Shown piece by piece: positions 6,361 to 13,682 of a stretch of DNA of 29,841 nucleotides. The DNA is taken from positions 1 through 29,841 of the forward strand of contig DNJC01000110.1 in the NCBI GenBank assembly GCA_003490025.1. Direction: 5' to 3'. Below the pieces are notes generated by a model that searched no databases, was not told the DNA's origin, and worked only from the letters and a program-made list of their open reading frames with translations. A program made the position numbers and the translations under genes. Source of the stretch: Geobacter sp. (GTDB lineage Bacteria; Desulfobacterota; Desulfuromonadia; Geobacterales; Geobacteraceae). The first letter of the stretch is position 1. The number at the start of each line of letters is the position of its first letter.

Positions 6361-7605
6361 ATGATCGGTAGAAACAACAGCGCGAAGGGGAAGGGAGGCG
6401 TCTGCACCACCCCTTTCTTCGTCCTGTCGACCCTCTCCCTGGTCGGGCTCTTCTTCATCGGCGTCAGGTTCACCAAGGGGATAGGCGCCGTCTCCAACCT
6501 GAGCGACGGCTATCCCTGGGGGATCTGGGTCGCCTATGACGTCGGGATAGGGACCGCCGTTGCCTGCGGCGGCTATGCGGTCGCCATCCTCACCTACATC
6601 ATGAACCGCGGCGAGTATCACACCCTGGTCAAGTCCGCCGCGCTCACCACCCTCCTTGGCTCCTTCCTGGCAGCTTTCTCCGTCCTGGTCGACATCGGCC
6701 GGCCCTGGAACGCCTACGGTTTCTTCATCCCCACCCGATGGCAGCCGAACTCCGCCCTGTTCGAACTGACCCTCTGCATAGCCGCATATACGGTCGCCCT
6801 CTGCATCGAATATCTCCCTTTGATTCTGGCGGCCATGGAGCGCGGCGGACCAACCTCCATGAGGAGGCAGCTCCTCAATTTCCTGGTGCGCCGCAGGCTC
6901 GTGCTCCCGGTTTCGGGGGAAGGCCTCTCCCGGACTGCCTCGTCGTCGCTGCTTCGCGTCCGGATCAACCAGCTGCTGATCTGCCTCATGGTTGCGGGGA
7001 TCGTGCTCCCCACCGTGCACCAGTCCGCCCTCGGCTCGCTCATGCTTATCGCCTCCACCAAACTGCACCCGCTCTGGCACAGCCCGTTTTTGCCGATGCT
7101 CTTCCTGATCAACTGCATCTACATCGGCTACGCCATCGTCATCCTGGAGTCGGTCGTTTCCTCGTTCGTCCTCTCGCGCGACTACCAGAGCGCCGAGCTT
7201 TCCGCTCTCGGTCGCCTGATCCCCTGGCTTACCTGCGCCTGGATCGTCATCCGTGTGGGGGACCTGCTGCACCGGGGCCAGCTGCAGGCGGTCTTCCACG
7301 GCGATTTCTACTCCGATTTCTTCCTCGCCGAGTGCTTCCTCATGGCCATAGGCTCCGCGCCCCTTTTCGGCAGCGAGAAGAGGCGCTCGCCGCGCAGGCT
7401 CTTCATCTCTTGCGCGCTGATGCTCCTGGGCGGGGGGCTGTACCGCTTCAACGTCTACCTGATCGGCTTCAATCCCGGCACCGGCTGGCACTACTTCCCC
7501 TCGTTCGCCGAGGTCATGATATCCGTCGGCATCGTAGCCATCGAAATCCTCGCCTACCAACTGCTGATCAAGTTCCTTCCCCTGCTACCGGCAAGGAGCG
7601 CCTGA
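6361..7605 (+). CDS. HybB/NrfD/PsrC-family integral membrane quinone-reactive subunit
   Basis: A 414-residue polytopic protein with about ten hydrophobic helices, resembling HybB, the cytochrome-b-like (heme-free) subunit of hydrogenase 2 that passes electrons between a periplasmic partner and the quinone pool. Typical is the early segment DGYPWGIWVAYDVGIGTAVACGG. A hydrophilic stretch of about 40 residues (160-205, rich in Arg) separates two helical halves. ACAGGGGAC precedes the ATG. No hydrogenase, molybdopterin, ferredoxin or multiheme cytochrome gene lies next to it, so its partner must be encoded elsewhere or be absent. The family is firm; calling it a hydrogenase subunit would be over-reading. 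Confidence 0.82.
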   Translation: MIGRNNSAKGKGGVCTTPFFVLSTLSLVGLFFIGVRFTKGIGAVSNLSDGYPWGIWVAYDVGIGTAVACGGYAVAILTYIMNRGEYHTLVKSAALTTLLGSFLAAFSVLVDIGRPWNAYGFFIPTRWQPNSALFELTLCIAAYTVALCIEYLPLILAAMERGGPTSMRRQLLNFLVRRRLVLPVSGEGLSRTASSSLLRVRINQLLICLMVAGIVLPTVHQSALGSLMLIASTKLHPLWHSPFLPMLFLINCIYIGYAIVILESVVSSFVLSRDYQSAELSALGRLIPWLTCAWIVIRVGDLLHRGQLQAVFHGDFYSDFFLAECFLMAIGSAPLFGSEKRRSPRRLFISCALMLLGGGLYRFNVYLIGFNPGTGWHYFPSFAEVMISVGIVAIEILAYQLLIKFLPLLPARSA

Positions 7606-7694
7606 CATTGATTCGTTGCTTTGGACGGGCAGTTTTGTTACCATGTGGCGGTTTGATGCGAATCCGGCGCCTTGGCGCGACGAAAGGGGGTCGA

Positions 7695-8297
7695 GTGAAA
7701 AGAACCACACGCTTTGCTGCTCTGCTCTCCTCCTGCTTCTTTTTGCTGGCACTTCCCGCCTTTGCGCAGCCTGCCGCAACACCGCAGCCTGCCGCACCAC
7801 CTCCGCAGATCAACTCCAACATCATCGAGGGGCTCGTGGTCGGGGTGACGGAAGGTGACCGCATCACCGTGAACTCCTTCGGCACCGAGATACATGTGAG
7901 GCTCTACGGTGTGGCCGCGCCGCAGACGGCCAAGGTCGACAAGTTCACCGGGTGGTACAAGGCCGGACAGCCGTACGCCGAGGACGCCTTCCGCGCCCTG
8001 TCGATAAAAGTCCTGCACCAGCAGGTCAAGGTCGAAATCCGCAACACGGTCCTTTTCAGGAACGATCCCACCCAACTGGCGGTTGCCGTGGTCTACCTCG
8101 ACGGCCGCAACATCAACCTCGAAATGCTGAACGACGGCTGGGGGTGGGCCTACAAGAAGTTCGTGAACAAGATGGACCTGATCCATTACCTAGCCGCGGA
8201 AAGGGGCGCCCGCGCCAGGAAAAGCGGCCTGTGGCTCCAGGTCAACCCCCAACCCCCCTGGGACTTCAAGCCGCAACCAAGGATAAGGGCCCGGTAG
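7695..8297 (+). CDS. Exported staphylococcal-nuclease-fold protein with degenerate active site
   Basis: A 200-residue protein. A signal peptide (VKRTTR, then a hydrophobic stretch to LPAFA-Q, cut near residue 24) and a Pro/Ala-rich linker precede an SNase-like OB domain (about 40-180). The active-site segment normally reads RLxGxDxPE; here it is VRLYGVAAPQ, so the Ca-binding Asp and the general-base Glu are replaced by Ala and Gln, and the Arg of the YGR-x-LA motif appears as PTQLAV. Only the first Arg remains. GTG 7695 is chosen because AAAGGGGG stands four bases upstream; an ATG at 7656 would add 13 residues. It follows the membrane gene by 89 bp. A binding or structural role in the envelope is more likely than nuclease activity. 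Confidence 0.75.
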   Translation: MKRTTRFAALLSSCFFLLALPAFAQPAATPQPAAPPPQINSNIIEGLVVGVTEGDRITVNSFGTEIHVRLYGVAAPQTAKVDKFTGWYKAGQPYAEDAFRALSIKVLHQQVKVEIRNTVLFRNDPTQLAVAVVYLDGRNINLEMLNDGWGWAYKKFVNKMDLIHYLAAERGARARKSGLWLQVNPQPPWDFKPQPRIRAR

Positions 8298-8553
8298 TAG
8301 GGCTGAACTTCCCCCTCAAAACCGGCGGTGCCTCTCCACCTCCGGCCGCCGCATGTCGTACCTCCTTCCTCCCGAACACCCCTGCCGCACATTCGTGTAT
8401 ACGCTTTAATAAAATTAAACGCACCAACGCAGGACGCCACAGGCGCCGCCTGCCTCTGTCGGACCTGCTTCCTCCCGCCGCGCCGGAATCGTGCCGCTAT
8501 CGGGGGTTAGCGAGGGCCATTGCGACGGCGTGTTCCATTGTTGAACTTTTCGC

Positions 8554-8589
8554 TGTTACAAAAGGGAACGTTTGTTACATAATGTGACA
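8554..8589. promoter_or_regulatory. Candidate upstream activator sites for the NtrC-type regulator
   Basis: TGTTACATAATGTGACA (8573-8589) is a palindrome with one mismatch, and a further TGTTACA half site lies at 8554-8560, 19 bp upstream. They sit about 150-180 bp before the sigma-54 promoter, the usual distance for enhancer sites. Binding by the regulator at 11787-13319 is inference. Confidence 0.45.
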
Positions 8590-8735
8590 TGGCCGGCGCT
8601 GCCTCTCATTGGAGCTTCCCCGACCGGCTCGGTTTCTTCCCCGCCACGTAAAAAGGTGTCTCATTGTTTTGTATTCAACACATTAACCGCGCCGAGAGCC
8701 GTGGGCTAGGAAGGTGAAACCCCTCCCGGGGGGAG

Positions 8736-8752
8736 TTGGTACCGATCTTGCC
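8736..8752 (+). promoter_or_regulatory. Sigma-54 (-24/-12) promoter
   Basis: TTGGTACCGATCTTGCC keeps the GG (8738-8739) and GC (8750-8751) pairs exactly ten bases apart, with TGG-TAC and TTGC close to the TGGCAC-N5-TTGC consensus. Start of transcription would be near 8763, leaving a leader of about 160 nt. A sigma-54 activator is encoded downstream in the same cluster. Confidence 0.7.
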
Positions 8753-8786
8753 TGCTATGGCCCGAAAAGTCAGGGAGTACGCATCT

Positions 8787-8850
8787 TGTGGGAGCGGCAT
8801 TCCTGCCGCGATCCGGCAGCGGCAATCGCGGCAGGAATGCCGCTCCTACA
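8787..8850. repeat. REP-like palindrome in the alcohol dehydrogenase leader
   Basis: Two 26-base arms (8787-8812 and 8825-8850), complementary except for one G-T pair, flank a 12-base loop. The arm core GGAGCGGCATTCCTGCCGCG has the look of REP elements moved by RAYT transposases. In RNA it would form a very stable hairpin between promoter and start codon. Confidence 0.85.
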
Positions 8851-8925
8851 GGAAGACCCCCCCGTGAACGTGGAGCCGCTCGGGTTCCCCGGGCCGGGCA
8901 AGCCATTTGAAGGAGTGTTCACAGT

Positions 8926-10074
8926 ATGGATATCAGCAAGTTTGTTGCGCCGGAAATCATCTTCGGGCGAGGTTCCCTGAGTCAGATAGGGGAGAGCGTG
9001 ATTCGCCTCGGCGTCTCCAAGGTCTTCCTGGTGACGGATGCCGACGTCATGGCCGCGGGGTGGGTCGACCAGGCGGTCGCCTACCTGGCCGCGGCCGGCC
9101 TGGAAACGGTGATTTTCGCCAGCCTCACCACCAACCCCAAGGATAGCGAGGTGACGGACGGGACGGCCAAGTACCTCGCCTCCGGTTGCGACGGCATCGT
9201 TTCGGTCGGCGGCGGCAGCCCCACGGACGTCGCCAAGGCGGTCGCCACGCTCGCCTCCAACGGCGGCGAACTCAGGGATTACGAGGGGATCAACCAGATC
9301 GTGACCCCGCTCCCCCCGATGGTGATCGTGCCCAGCACCGCCGGAGCCGGCTCCGAGGTGAGCCAGTTCACCATCATCGTCGACACCCAGCGCATGCTGA
9401 AGATGTCCATCATCTCGCGCTCCCTGATCCCTGACATCGCCATCGTGGACCCCGAACTCCTCAAGACCAAGGACGCCAAGCTCGCCGCGGCGACGGGGGT
9501 GGACGCTCTCACCCACGGCATCGAGTCGTACGTCTCGCTGGCCGCCACCCCTCTGACCGACATCCACGCACTGAAGGCGATCCAGCTCATCTCGCGGAAC
9601 CTGAGAAGGGCGGTCACCGAGCGCAGCGACATGGATGCCAACACGAACATGGCCATGGCGAGTCTCACCGCCGGGCTTGCCTTTTCCAACGCCATACTGG
9701 GGGCGGCGCACGCCATGACCCACCAGGTGGACGGCCTCCTCGACCAGCACCATGGCGAGACCAACGCCTCCATACTTCAGCACGTGATGCGCTTCAACCT
9801 CGAGGCGTGCCCCGAGCGGTTCAGGGACATAGCTGTGGCGATGGGTGAGGACATAAGCGGGCTCGACCTCATGTCGGCGGCGGAGCGCTCCATCGATGCG
9901 GTCCAGCTGCTGATACGGGACATCGGGCTGGAGAAGGGGCTCGCGGAGCTGGGACTTCTTGAGAAGTACATCCCGCTTCTGAGCGAGAATGCCACCAAGG
10001 ACGCCTGCCTGGTGACCAACCCGCGCAGCGCCACCCGCGAGCAGATTGAGGAAATCTTCCGCAACGCCATGTAG
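8926..10074 (+). CDS. Iron-containing alcohol dehydrogenase (group III)
   Basis: A 382-residue cytoplasmic NAD(P)-dependent dehydrogenase that interconverts primary alcohols or diols and aldehydes. The nucleotide loop GGGSPTD is at 95-101. The metal ligands line up with those of FucO: Asp193 and His197 in GVDALTHGIE, His262 in GAAHAMTH, and His276 in DQHHGE. Length is standard. GAAGGAG lies nine bases before the ATG. It is the first gene behind the sigma-54 promoter at 8736 and is followed after nine bases by a histidine kinase, so the enzyme and its probable sensors share a transcript. The substrate cannot be read from sequence; ethanol, butanol, 1,3-propanediol-like or lactaldehyde substrates all occur in this group. 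Confidence 0.93.
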   Translation: MDISKFVAPEIIFGRGSLSQIGESVIRLGVSKVFLVTDADVMAAGWVDQAVAYLAAAGLETVIFASLTTNPKDSEVTDGTAKYLASGCDGIVSVGGGSPTDVAKAVATLASNGGELRDYEGINQIVTPLPPMVIVPSTAGAGSEVSQFTIIVDTQRMLKMSIISRSLIPDIAIVDPELLKTKDAKLAAATGVDALTHGIESYVSLAATPLTDIHALKAIQLISRNLRRAVTERSDMDANTNMAMASLTAGLAFSNAILGAAHAMTHQVDGLLDQHHGETNASILQHVMRFNLEACPERFRDIAVAMGEDISGLDLMSAAERSIDAVQLLIRDIGLEKGLAELGLLEKYIPLLSENATKDACLVTNPRSATREQIEEIFRNAM

Positions 10075-10083
10075 GGGTTTTTG

Positions 10084-11757
10084 ATGCCGCAACAAAAGAA
10101 CGTCAAAGACAGGGGAAAGCTCCTTGAGCAGTTGACGGGGGTCGATTCCTCCAAGCTCAACTACTACGTCGAGCTGAAAAAGCGCAACCAGGAGGTGCTG
10201 ACCCAGAACAGCCGCCTGGAGATCCTGCAGCAGCTCACCCGTGACATCAACATCGACATGTCGATAGGGGATATCATCGAGAGGGCCTTCAGGAAGCTTC
10301 CGGAGGCGCTCCCCTGCGACTTTCTCGGTCTCGCAAAGCTGCAGGACGGCAATCTGAAGCTCTTCGCCATGACCCCCCGGGACTTCTGCAGCCTCGGCTT
10401 CATCCCTAAGGAATCGACCCTCTGGGAGGTGCTGAAGGGACAGGCCGCGACGAGCTACAACCCGATGGAGGACCCGCTCTGCTTCGCCCAGGTCCCTCCC
10501 GAGCGCCAGACGCTCCGTTCCCTGGTCGTGGCCCCGCTCTTCGAGCGCTCCGCGGTGACAGGGTTGCTCCTTCTCGGCAGCACCCACGACTCCGCCTACG
10601 CCCGCGCCGAGGTCAACTTCGTCCAGCACCTCGCGGATCAGCTCGCCATCAGCATGCAGAACGCGAGGCTCTACAAACAGGTCTCGCGCGCCAAGAAAGA
10701 ATGGGAGGCGACCTTCCAGGCGGTGACCGATCCGATCTTCCTGATCGACATGGAGTACAACGTGCTCCTCCACAACGACCGGCTCCCGCCGGGGATGAGC
10801 AACTCGTGGAACAAGGCGATCAGCAACAAGTGCTTCGCCAAGCTGCGCGGCCAGGAAGAGCCGTGCGCCAACTGCCCCATCGACGAGATCAGGAAAACCG
10901 GGAAGCCGATCTTCCAGAGCTGGAACACCCGTGACGGCGAGTACCTGGAGATGTCCTATTACCCGGTTTTCAACGAGGAGAAACAGCTCGCGGCGGTGAC
11001 CATCATCATGAAGGACGTCACCAAGAAGCTGAAGATGGAGGCCCAACTGGTGCAGTCCGCCAAGATGGTGGCGCTCGGCGTCATGGCGGCGGGGGTGGCC
11101 CACGAGCTGAACAGCCCGATGACCGTCATCATCGGCACCGCGCAGATGCTGGCCCGGGACCTGGAGGATGACGGGGACCGGGAGCGCGCCGACGCGCTGG
11201 GGGATATCATCAACTGCGGCCTGCGCTGCAAGCGGATCATCCAGAACCTCCTCACCTTCTCCCGTCAGGACCAGGTGCCGGTGGCGGCGATCGACCTGAA
11301 CGCCGAGGTGGAGCGGGTGCTGGACATGATCCAGTACCAGATAAACCGGAGCCAGATCGGCATCGTCGAGCATTTCGACCCGGACCTCCCCAAGATGAAC
11401 GCCAACGGCCCCCAGATCCAGCAGGTCCTGACCAACTTCCTGATCAACGCCCGCGACGCCCTCACCGAGGTGGAGCGCAAGGAAAAGGTGATCGAGGTGT
11501 CGACCTCCGTCAGGCAGGAGAACGGCCGGCGCTGGGCGGTGCTAAGCGTCCTTGACAACGGCACCGGGATCGCCTCCGAGAACCTCTCGAAAATTTTCAC
11601 CCCTTTCTACACCAGCAAGGAGGCTACCAAGGGAACCGGCCTCGGACTTTCGGTCAGCCTTGGGATAGCGGAGTCGCACCACGGCCGGATAGAGGTTGAC
11701 AGCCAACTGGGACTGGGGAGCTGTTTCCGGCTGGTCCTCCCCATAGACGAGCCGTAA
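10084..11757 (+). CDS. Cytosolic GAF-PAS sensor histidine kinase (NtrB-like)
   Basis: A 557-residue kinase with no membrane segment, so it senses an internal signal. Order: N-terminal coiled-coil region (25-50), GAF domain (about 45-195), PAS domain (205-315), HisKA with phosphorylated His340 in GVAHELNSPM, and HATPase (435-555) with DNGTGI and the GTGLGLSVS loop. The PAS domain has Cys250-x10-Cys261-x2-Cys264 (KCF...EEPCANCP), a pattern that could bind metal or act as a thiol switch. The start is ATG 10084, with TAGGGG upstream; TTG 10081 is also possible. Nine bases separate it from the dehydrogenase and 29 from the NtrC-type regulator, its likely phosphotransfer partner. Confidence 0.93.
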   Translation: MPQQKNVKDRGKLLEQLTGVDSSKLNYYVELKKRNQEVLTQNSRLEILQQLTRDINIDMSIGDIIERAFRKLPEALPCDFLGLAKLQDGNLKLFAMTPRDFCSLGFIPKESTLWEVLKGQAATSYNPMEDPLCFAQVPPERQTLRSLVVAPLFERSAVTGLLLLGSTHDSAYARAEVNFVQHLADQLAISMQNARLYKQVSRAKKEWEATFQAVTDPIFLIDMEYNVLLHNDRLPPGMSNSWNKAISNKCFAKLRGQEEPCANCPIDEIRKTGKPIFQSWNTRDGEYLEMSYYPVFNEEKQLAAVTIIMKDVTKKLKMEAQLVQSAKMVALGVMAAGVAHELNSPMTVIIGTAQMLARDLEDDGDRERADALGDIINCGLRCKRIIQNLLTFSRQDQVPVAAIDLNAEVERVLDMIQYQINRSQIGIVEHFDPDLPKMNANGPQIQQVLTNFLINARDALTEVERKEKVIEVSTSVRQENGRRWAVLSVLDNGTGIASENLSKIFTPFYTSKEATKGTGLGLSVSLGIAESHHGRIEVDSQLGLGSCFRLVLPIDEP

Positions 11758-11786
11758 AGCGGCAGGCAGACTTTCGGAGCAAAGCC

Positions 11787-13319
11787 GTGACAGACTTACA
11801 GATAAACGTTTTGATCATCGACGACGAAGCGGATGTGTGCACCTTTTTCAGGCGCCTTTTGACGCGCAAGGGATACCGGGTGGTGACCGCGTCGAGCAAA
11901 CCGGAGAGCCTGTCCGCGCTCGACGCCGAGCAGTTCGACGTGGCGTTGGTGGACCTGAAGCTTCCGGATACCGACGGCATCACCCTTCTCGAGATCATCA
12001 AGTCGAGGCAGCCTTCCTGCGAGGTGATCATCATGACCGGGTACTCGACGGTCAAGACCGCCGTGACGGCAATGCAGCTAGGTGCCTACGAGTACCTGGA
12101 GAAACCGTTCGAGGACATAATCCAGATCGAGCAGCTGATCGCCAGGGCGGCCGGCTCCCGGGCCAGCGTGATGAGGGGTGACAGCTCCGTCGACGAGTGG
12201 GCCGAGGTGGCCGAAGGGGTCGGCTTCCGGGTCGGCACGGCCCCGGCCATGAAGCGGATGGTATCGCTCGCCTACAAGGTGGCGAGCAAGGACATCAGCG
12301 TCCTGATCCAGGGGAAGACCGGTACCGGCAAGGAGGTGCTGGCCCGCTTCATCCACGCCGCATCGGGGAGGGCGGGGCAGCCGTTCATCCCGGTCAACTG
12401 CGGTGCGCTTCCGGAGAACCTCTTGGAGAGCGAACTCTTCGGGCACGAGAGGGGGGCGTTCACAGGCGCCAACCAGACCCGCCGGGGCATCTTCGAACTG
12501 GCCAACAACGGAACGCTTCTCCTGGACGAGATCGGCGACGCCACCCCGCAGATACAGGTGAAACTTTTGCGGGTGCTGGAGACCGGCGAGTTCATGCGGG
12601 TGGGTGGCGAGCGGCCGATCAAGACGGACGTGAGGGTGATCGCTGCGACCAACGTGGACCTGGAGCAGGCCATCATCGAGAAGAGCTTCCGCGAGGACCT
12701 CTTCTACCGCTTGAACGTGGTGCGGCTCGAAATACCTCCCCTTAGTTCCCGCTCCGAGGACATTCCGCTCCTGGCGGAGCATTTCGTGCGGCAGTTGAAC
12801 CGAAACCTGAAGCTTGCGCCCGCGACCCTGCGCCTGATGCAGGGGTACGCCTGGCCGGGCAACATCCGCGAACTGGCGAACGTGATGAGGCGCGCGGTGG
12901 TTATCTGCAACGGCGAAACCATCATGCCCGAGCACCTGGGAGGGACCTTCCTCGCCGGGCCGACCTCACCGGTCAGGGGGACCCGGCCGGCGCCGCGCCA
13001 GCCCGAACAGGAGCGCCCCACGCTGCAGTCGGACCTGATCGAGAGCTGCGCGACCGGGCAGGCCCTGCAGGAGATGACCCCCGAAGAGCTGAACCGCTTG
13101 CTGGGATCCCTGCGCCACGCCCAGTCCGGCCTCCTCGCGGTGATGCGGAAAAGGGGGGTGGTGCCGCCGGTCTACGACCTGAAAGACACCGAGGCCGGGG
13201 CGATAAAAGAGGCGCTGGCGCAGTATGACGGCAACATAACCGAGGCCGCCAGGGCCCTCGGCATCGCCCGGAACACCCTTTACCGCAAGATGAAGGAGCT
13301 CGATCTCCCGGAGCGGTGA
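11787..13319 (+). CDS. Sigma-54-dependent response regulator (NtrC family)
   Basis: A 510-residue activator: receiver domain (1-120) with Asp12, Asp13 and phospho-acceptor Asp56; AAA+ domain (about 145-380) with Walker A GKTGTGKE at 176-183, the sigma-54-contacting GAFTGA at 223-228, Walker B LLLDEIGD and the arginine-finger region; and a Fis-type helix-turn-helix at the C-terminus (NITEAARALGIARNTLYRKM). A low-complexity linker of about 70 residues (395-465) lies before the helix-turn-helix, making the protein a little longer than usual. The start is GTG 11787 with GGAG nine bases upstream. Together with the kinase before it, it probably drives the -24/-12 promoter at 8736, and thereby its own operon. 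Confidence 0.95.
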   Translation: MTDLQINVLIIDDEADVCTFFRRLLTRKGYRVVTASSKPESLSALDAEQFDVALVDLKLPDTDGITLLEIIKSRQPSCEVIIMTGYSTVKTAVTAMQLGAYEYLEKPFEDIIQIEQLIARAAGSRASVMRGDSSVDEWAEVAEGVGFRVGTAPAMKRMVSLAYKVASKDISVLIQGKTGTGKEVLARFIHAASGRAGQPFIPVNCGALPENLLESELFGHERGAFTGANQTRRGIFELANNGTLLLDEIGDATPQIQVKLLRVLETGEFMRVGGERPIKTDVRVIAATNVDLEQAIIEKSFREDLFYRLNVVRLEIPPLSSRSEDIPLLAEHFVRQLNRNLKLAPATLRLMQGYAWPGNIRELANVMRRAVVICNGETIMPEHLGGTFLAGPTSPVRGTRPAPRQPEQERPTLQSDLIESCATGQALQEMTPEELNRLLGSLRHAQSGLLAVMRKRGVVPPVYDLKDTEAGAIKEALAQYDGNITEAARALGIARNTLYRKMKELDLPER

Positions 13320-13343
13320 AGCTTACATTAGCTGCCTTTTCAT

Positions 13344-13482
13344 CGTTCCTACGCTCCAGCGTGGGAACGCGAAGCTCCTGACGCTCCAGCGTCAGCTATA
13401 GTCTGCTGTCACTAGCGCCGCCGGTAAAGAAAACCGACGCCGGAGCGTCCTGCAATCTGTTCCCACGCCGGAGCGTAGGAAC
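13344..13482. repeat. Nested REP-like doublet (REPIN-like)
   Basis: Four related palindromes in mirrored order: 13344-13369 (CGTTCC-tACGCTCCAGCGTgGGAACG), 13378-13395 (CTGACGCTCCAGCGTCAG), 13436-13449 (GACGCCGGAGCGTC) and 13459-13482. The first and last are inverted copies of each other, as are the middle two, so the whole 139 bp can form one large cruciform. It may also end transcription from 13319. Confidence 0.85.
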
Positions 13483-13567
13483 AATAAAAAGCGAACATCT
13501 TCGCTATACGTCCCCTCCCTCCTGTCTCCTCCTTTATTTAAACTTTCTCAATCATTTCCGGCTCGGA

Positions 13568-13576
13568 TGGTATAAT
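13568..13576 (+). promoter_or_regulatory. Extended -10 promoter for the hybrid kinase-cheR-cheB operon
   Basis: TGGTATAAT is a perfect TATAAT (13571-13576) with the TGn extension. No good -35 is seen at 16-18 bp upstream, which is usual for extended -10 promoters. The leader would be about 100 nt. Confidence 0.6.
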
Positions 13577-13682
13577 TCGTTGTCGTGTCAGGGGACCGGC
13601 AGGGTCCCACCCGCCTTCGCCGTTGCATCTCTCTCCAAGCCGAATCAGCTCAACTTTTAGCGCAGGAAGTGGGAGGCTCATC

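Larger units (their letters stand above)
8298..8925. other. Regulatory and repeat-bearing intergenic region upstream of the alcohol dehydrogenase
   Basis: 628 bp without a supported gene. The first 250 bp show nothing I can interpret. It then holds a candidate activator-binding palindrome (8573-8589), a -24/-12 promoter (8736-8752), and a long palindromic repeat (8787-8850) in the leader. Confidence 0.65.
13320..13682. other. Intergenic region with nested REP palindromes and a promoter
   Basis: 363 bp without a gene. 13344-13482 is a nested palindromic repeat; 13483-13560 is pyrimidine-rich with no recognised element; an extended -10 promoter follows at 13568-13576 and leads into the hybrid kinase gene. 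Confidence 0.65.

Noticed and set aside
8698..8760. A cyclic-di-GMP (GEMM) riboswitch before the dehydrogenase, common in Geobacter
   Set aside because: The region has GGTGAAACC-like strings but not the conserved GEMM core; the sigma-54 promoter explains part of the pattern.
8770..11373. An 867-codon open frame on the minus strand opposite the dehydrogenase and kinase
   Set aside because: It mirrors conserved genes on the other strand, runs through the REP palindrome, and shows no recognisable domain.
13344..13482. A CRISPR array, suggested by repeated similar units
   Set aside because: The units are palindromes in mirrored orientation without regular spacers, and no cas genes are near.
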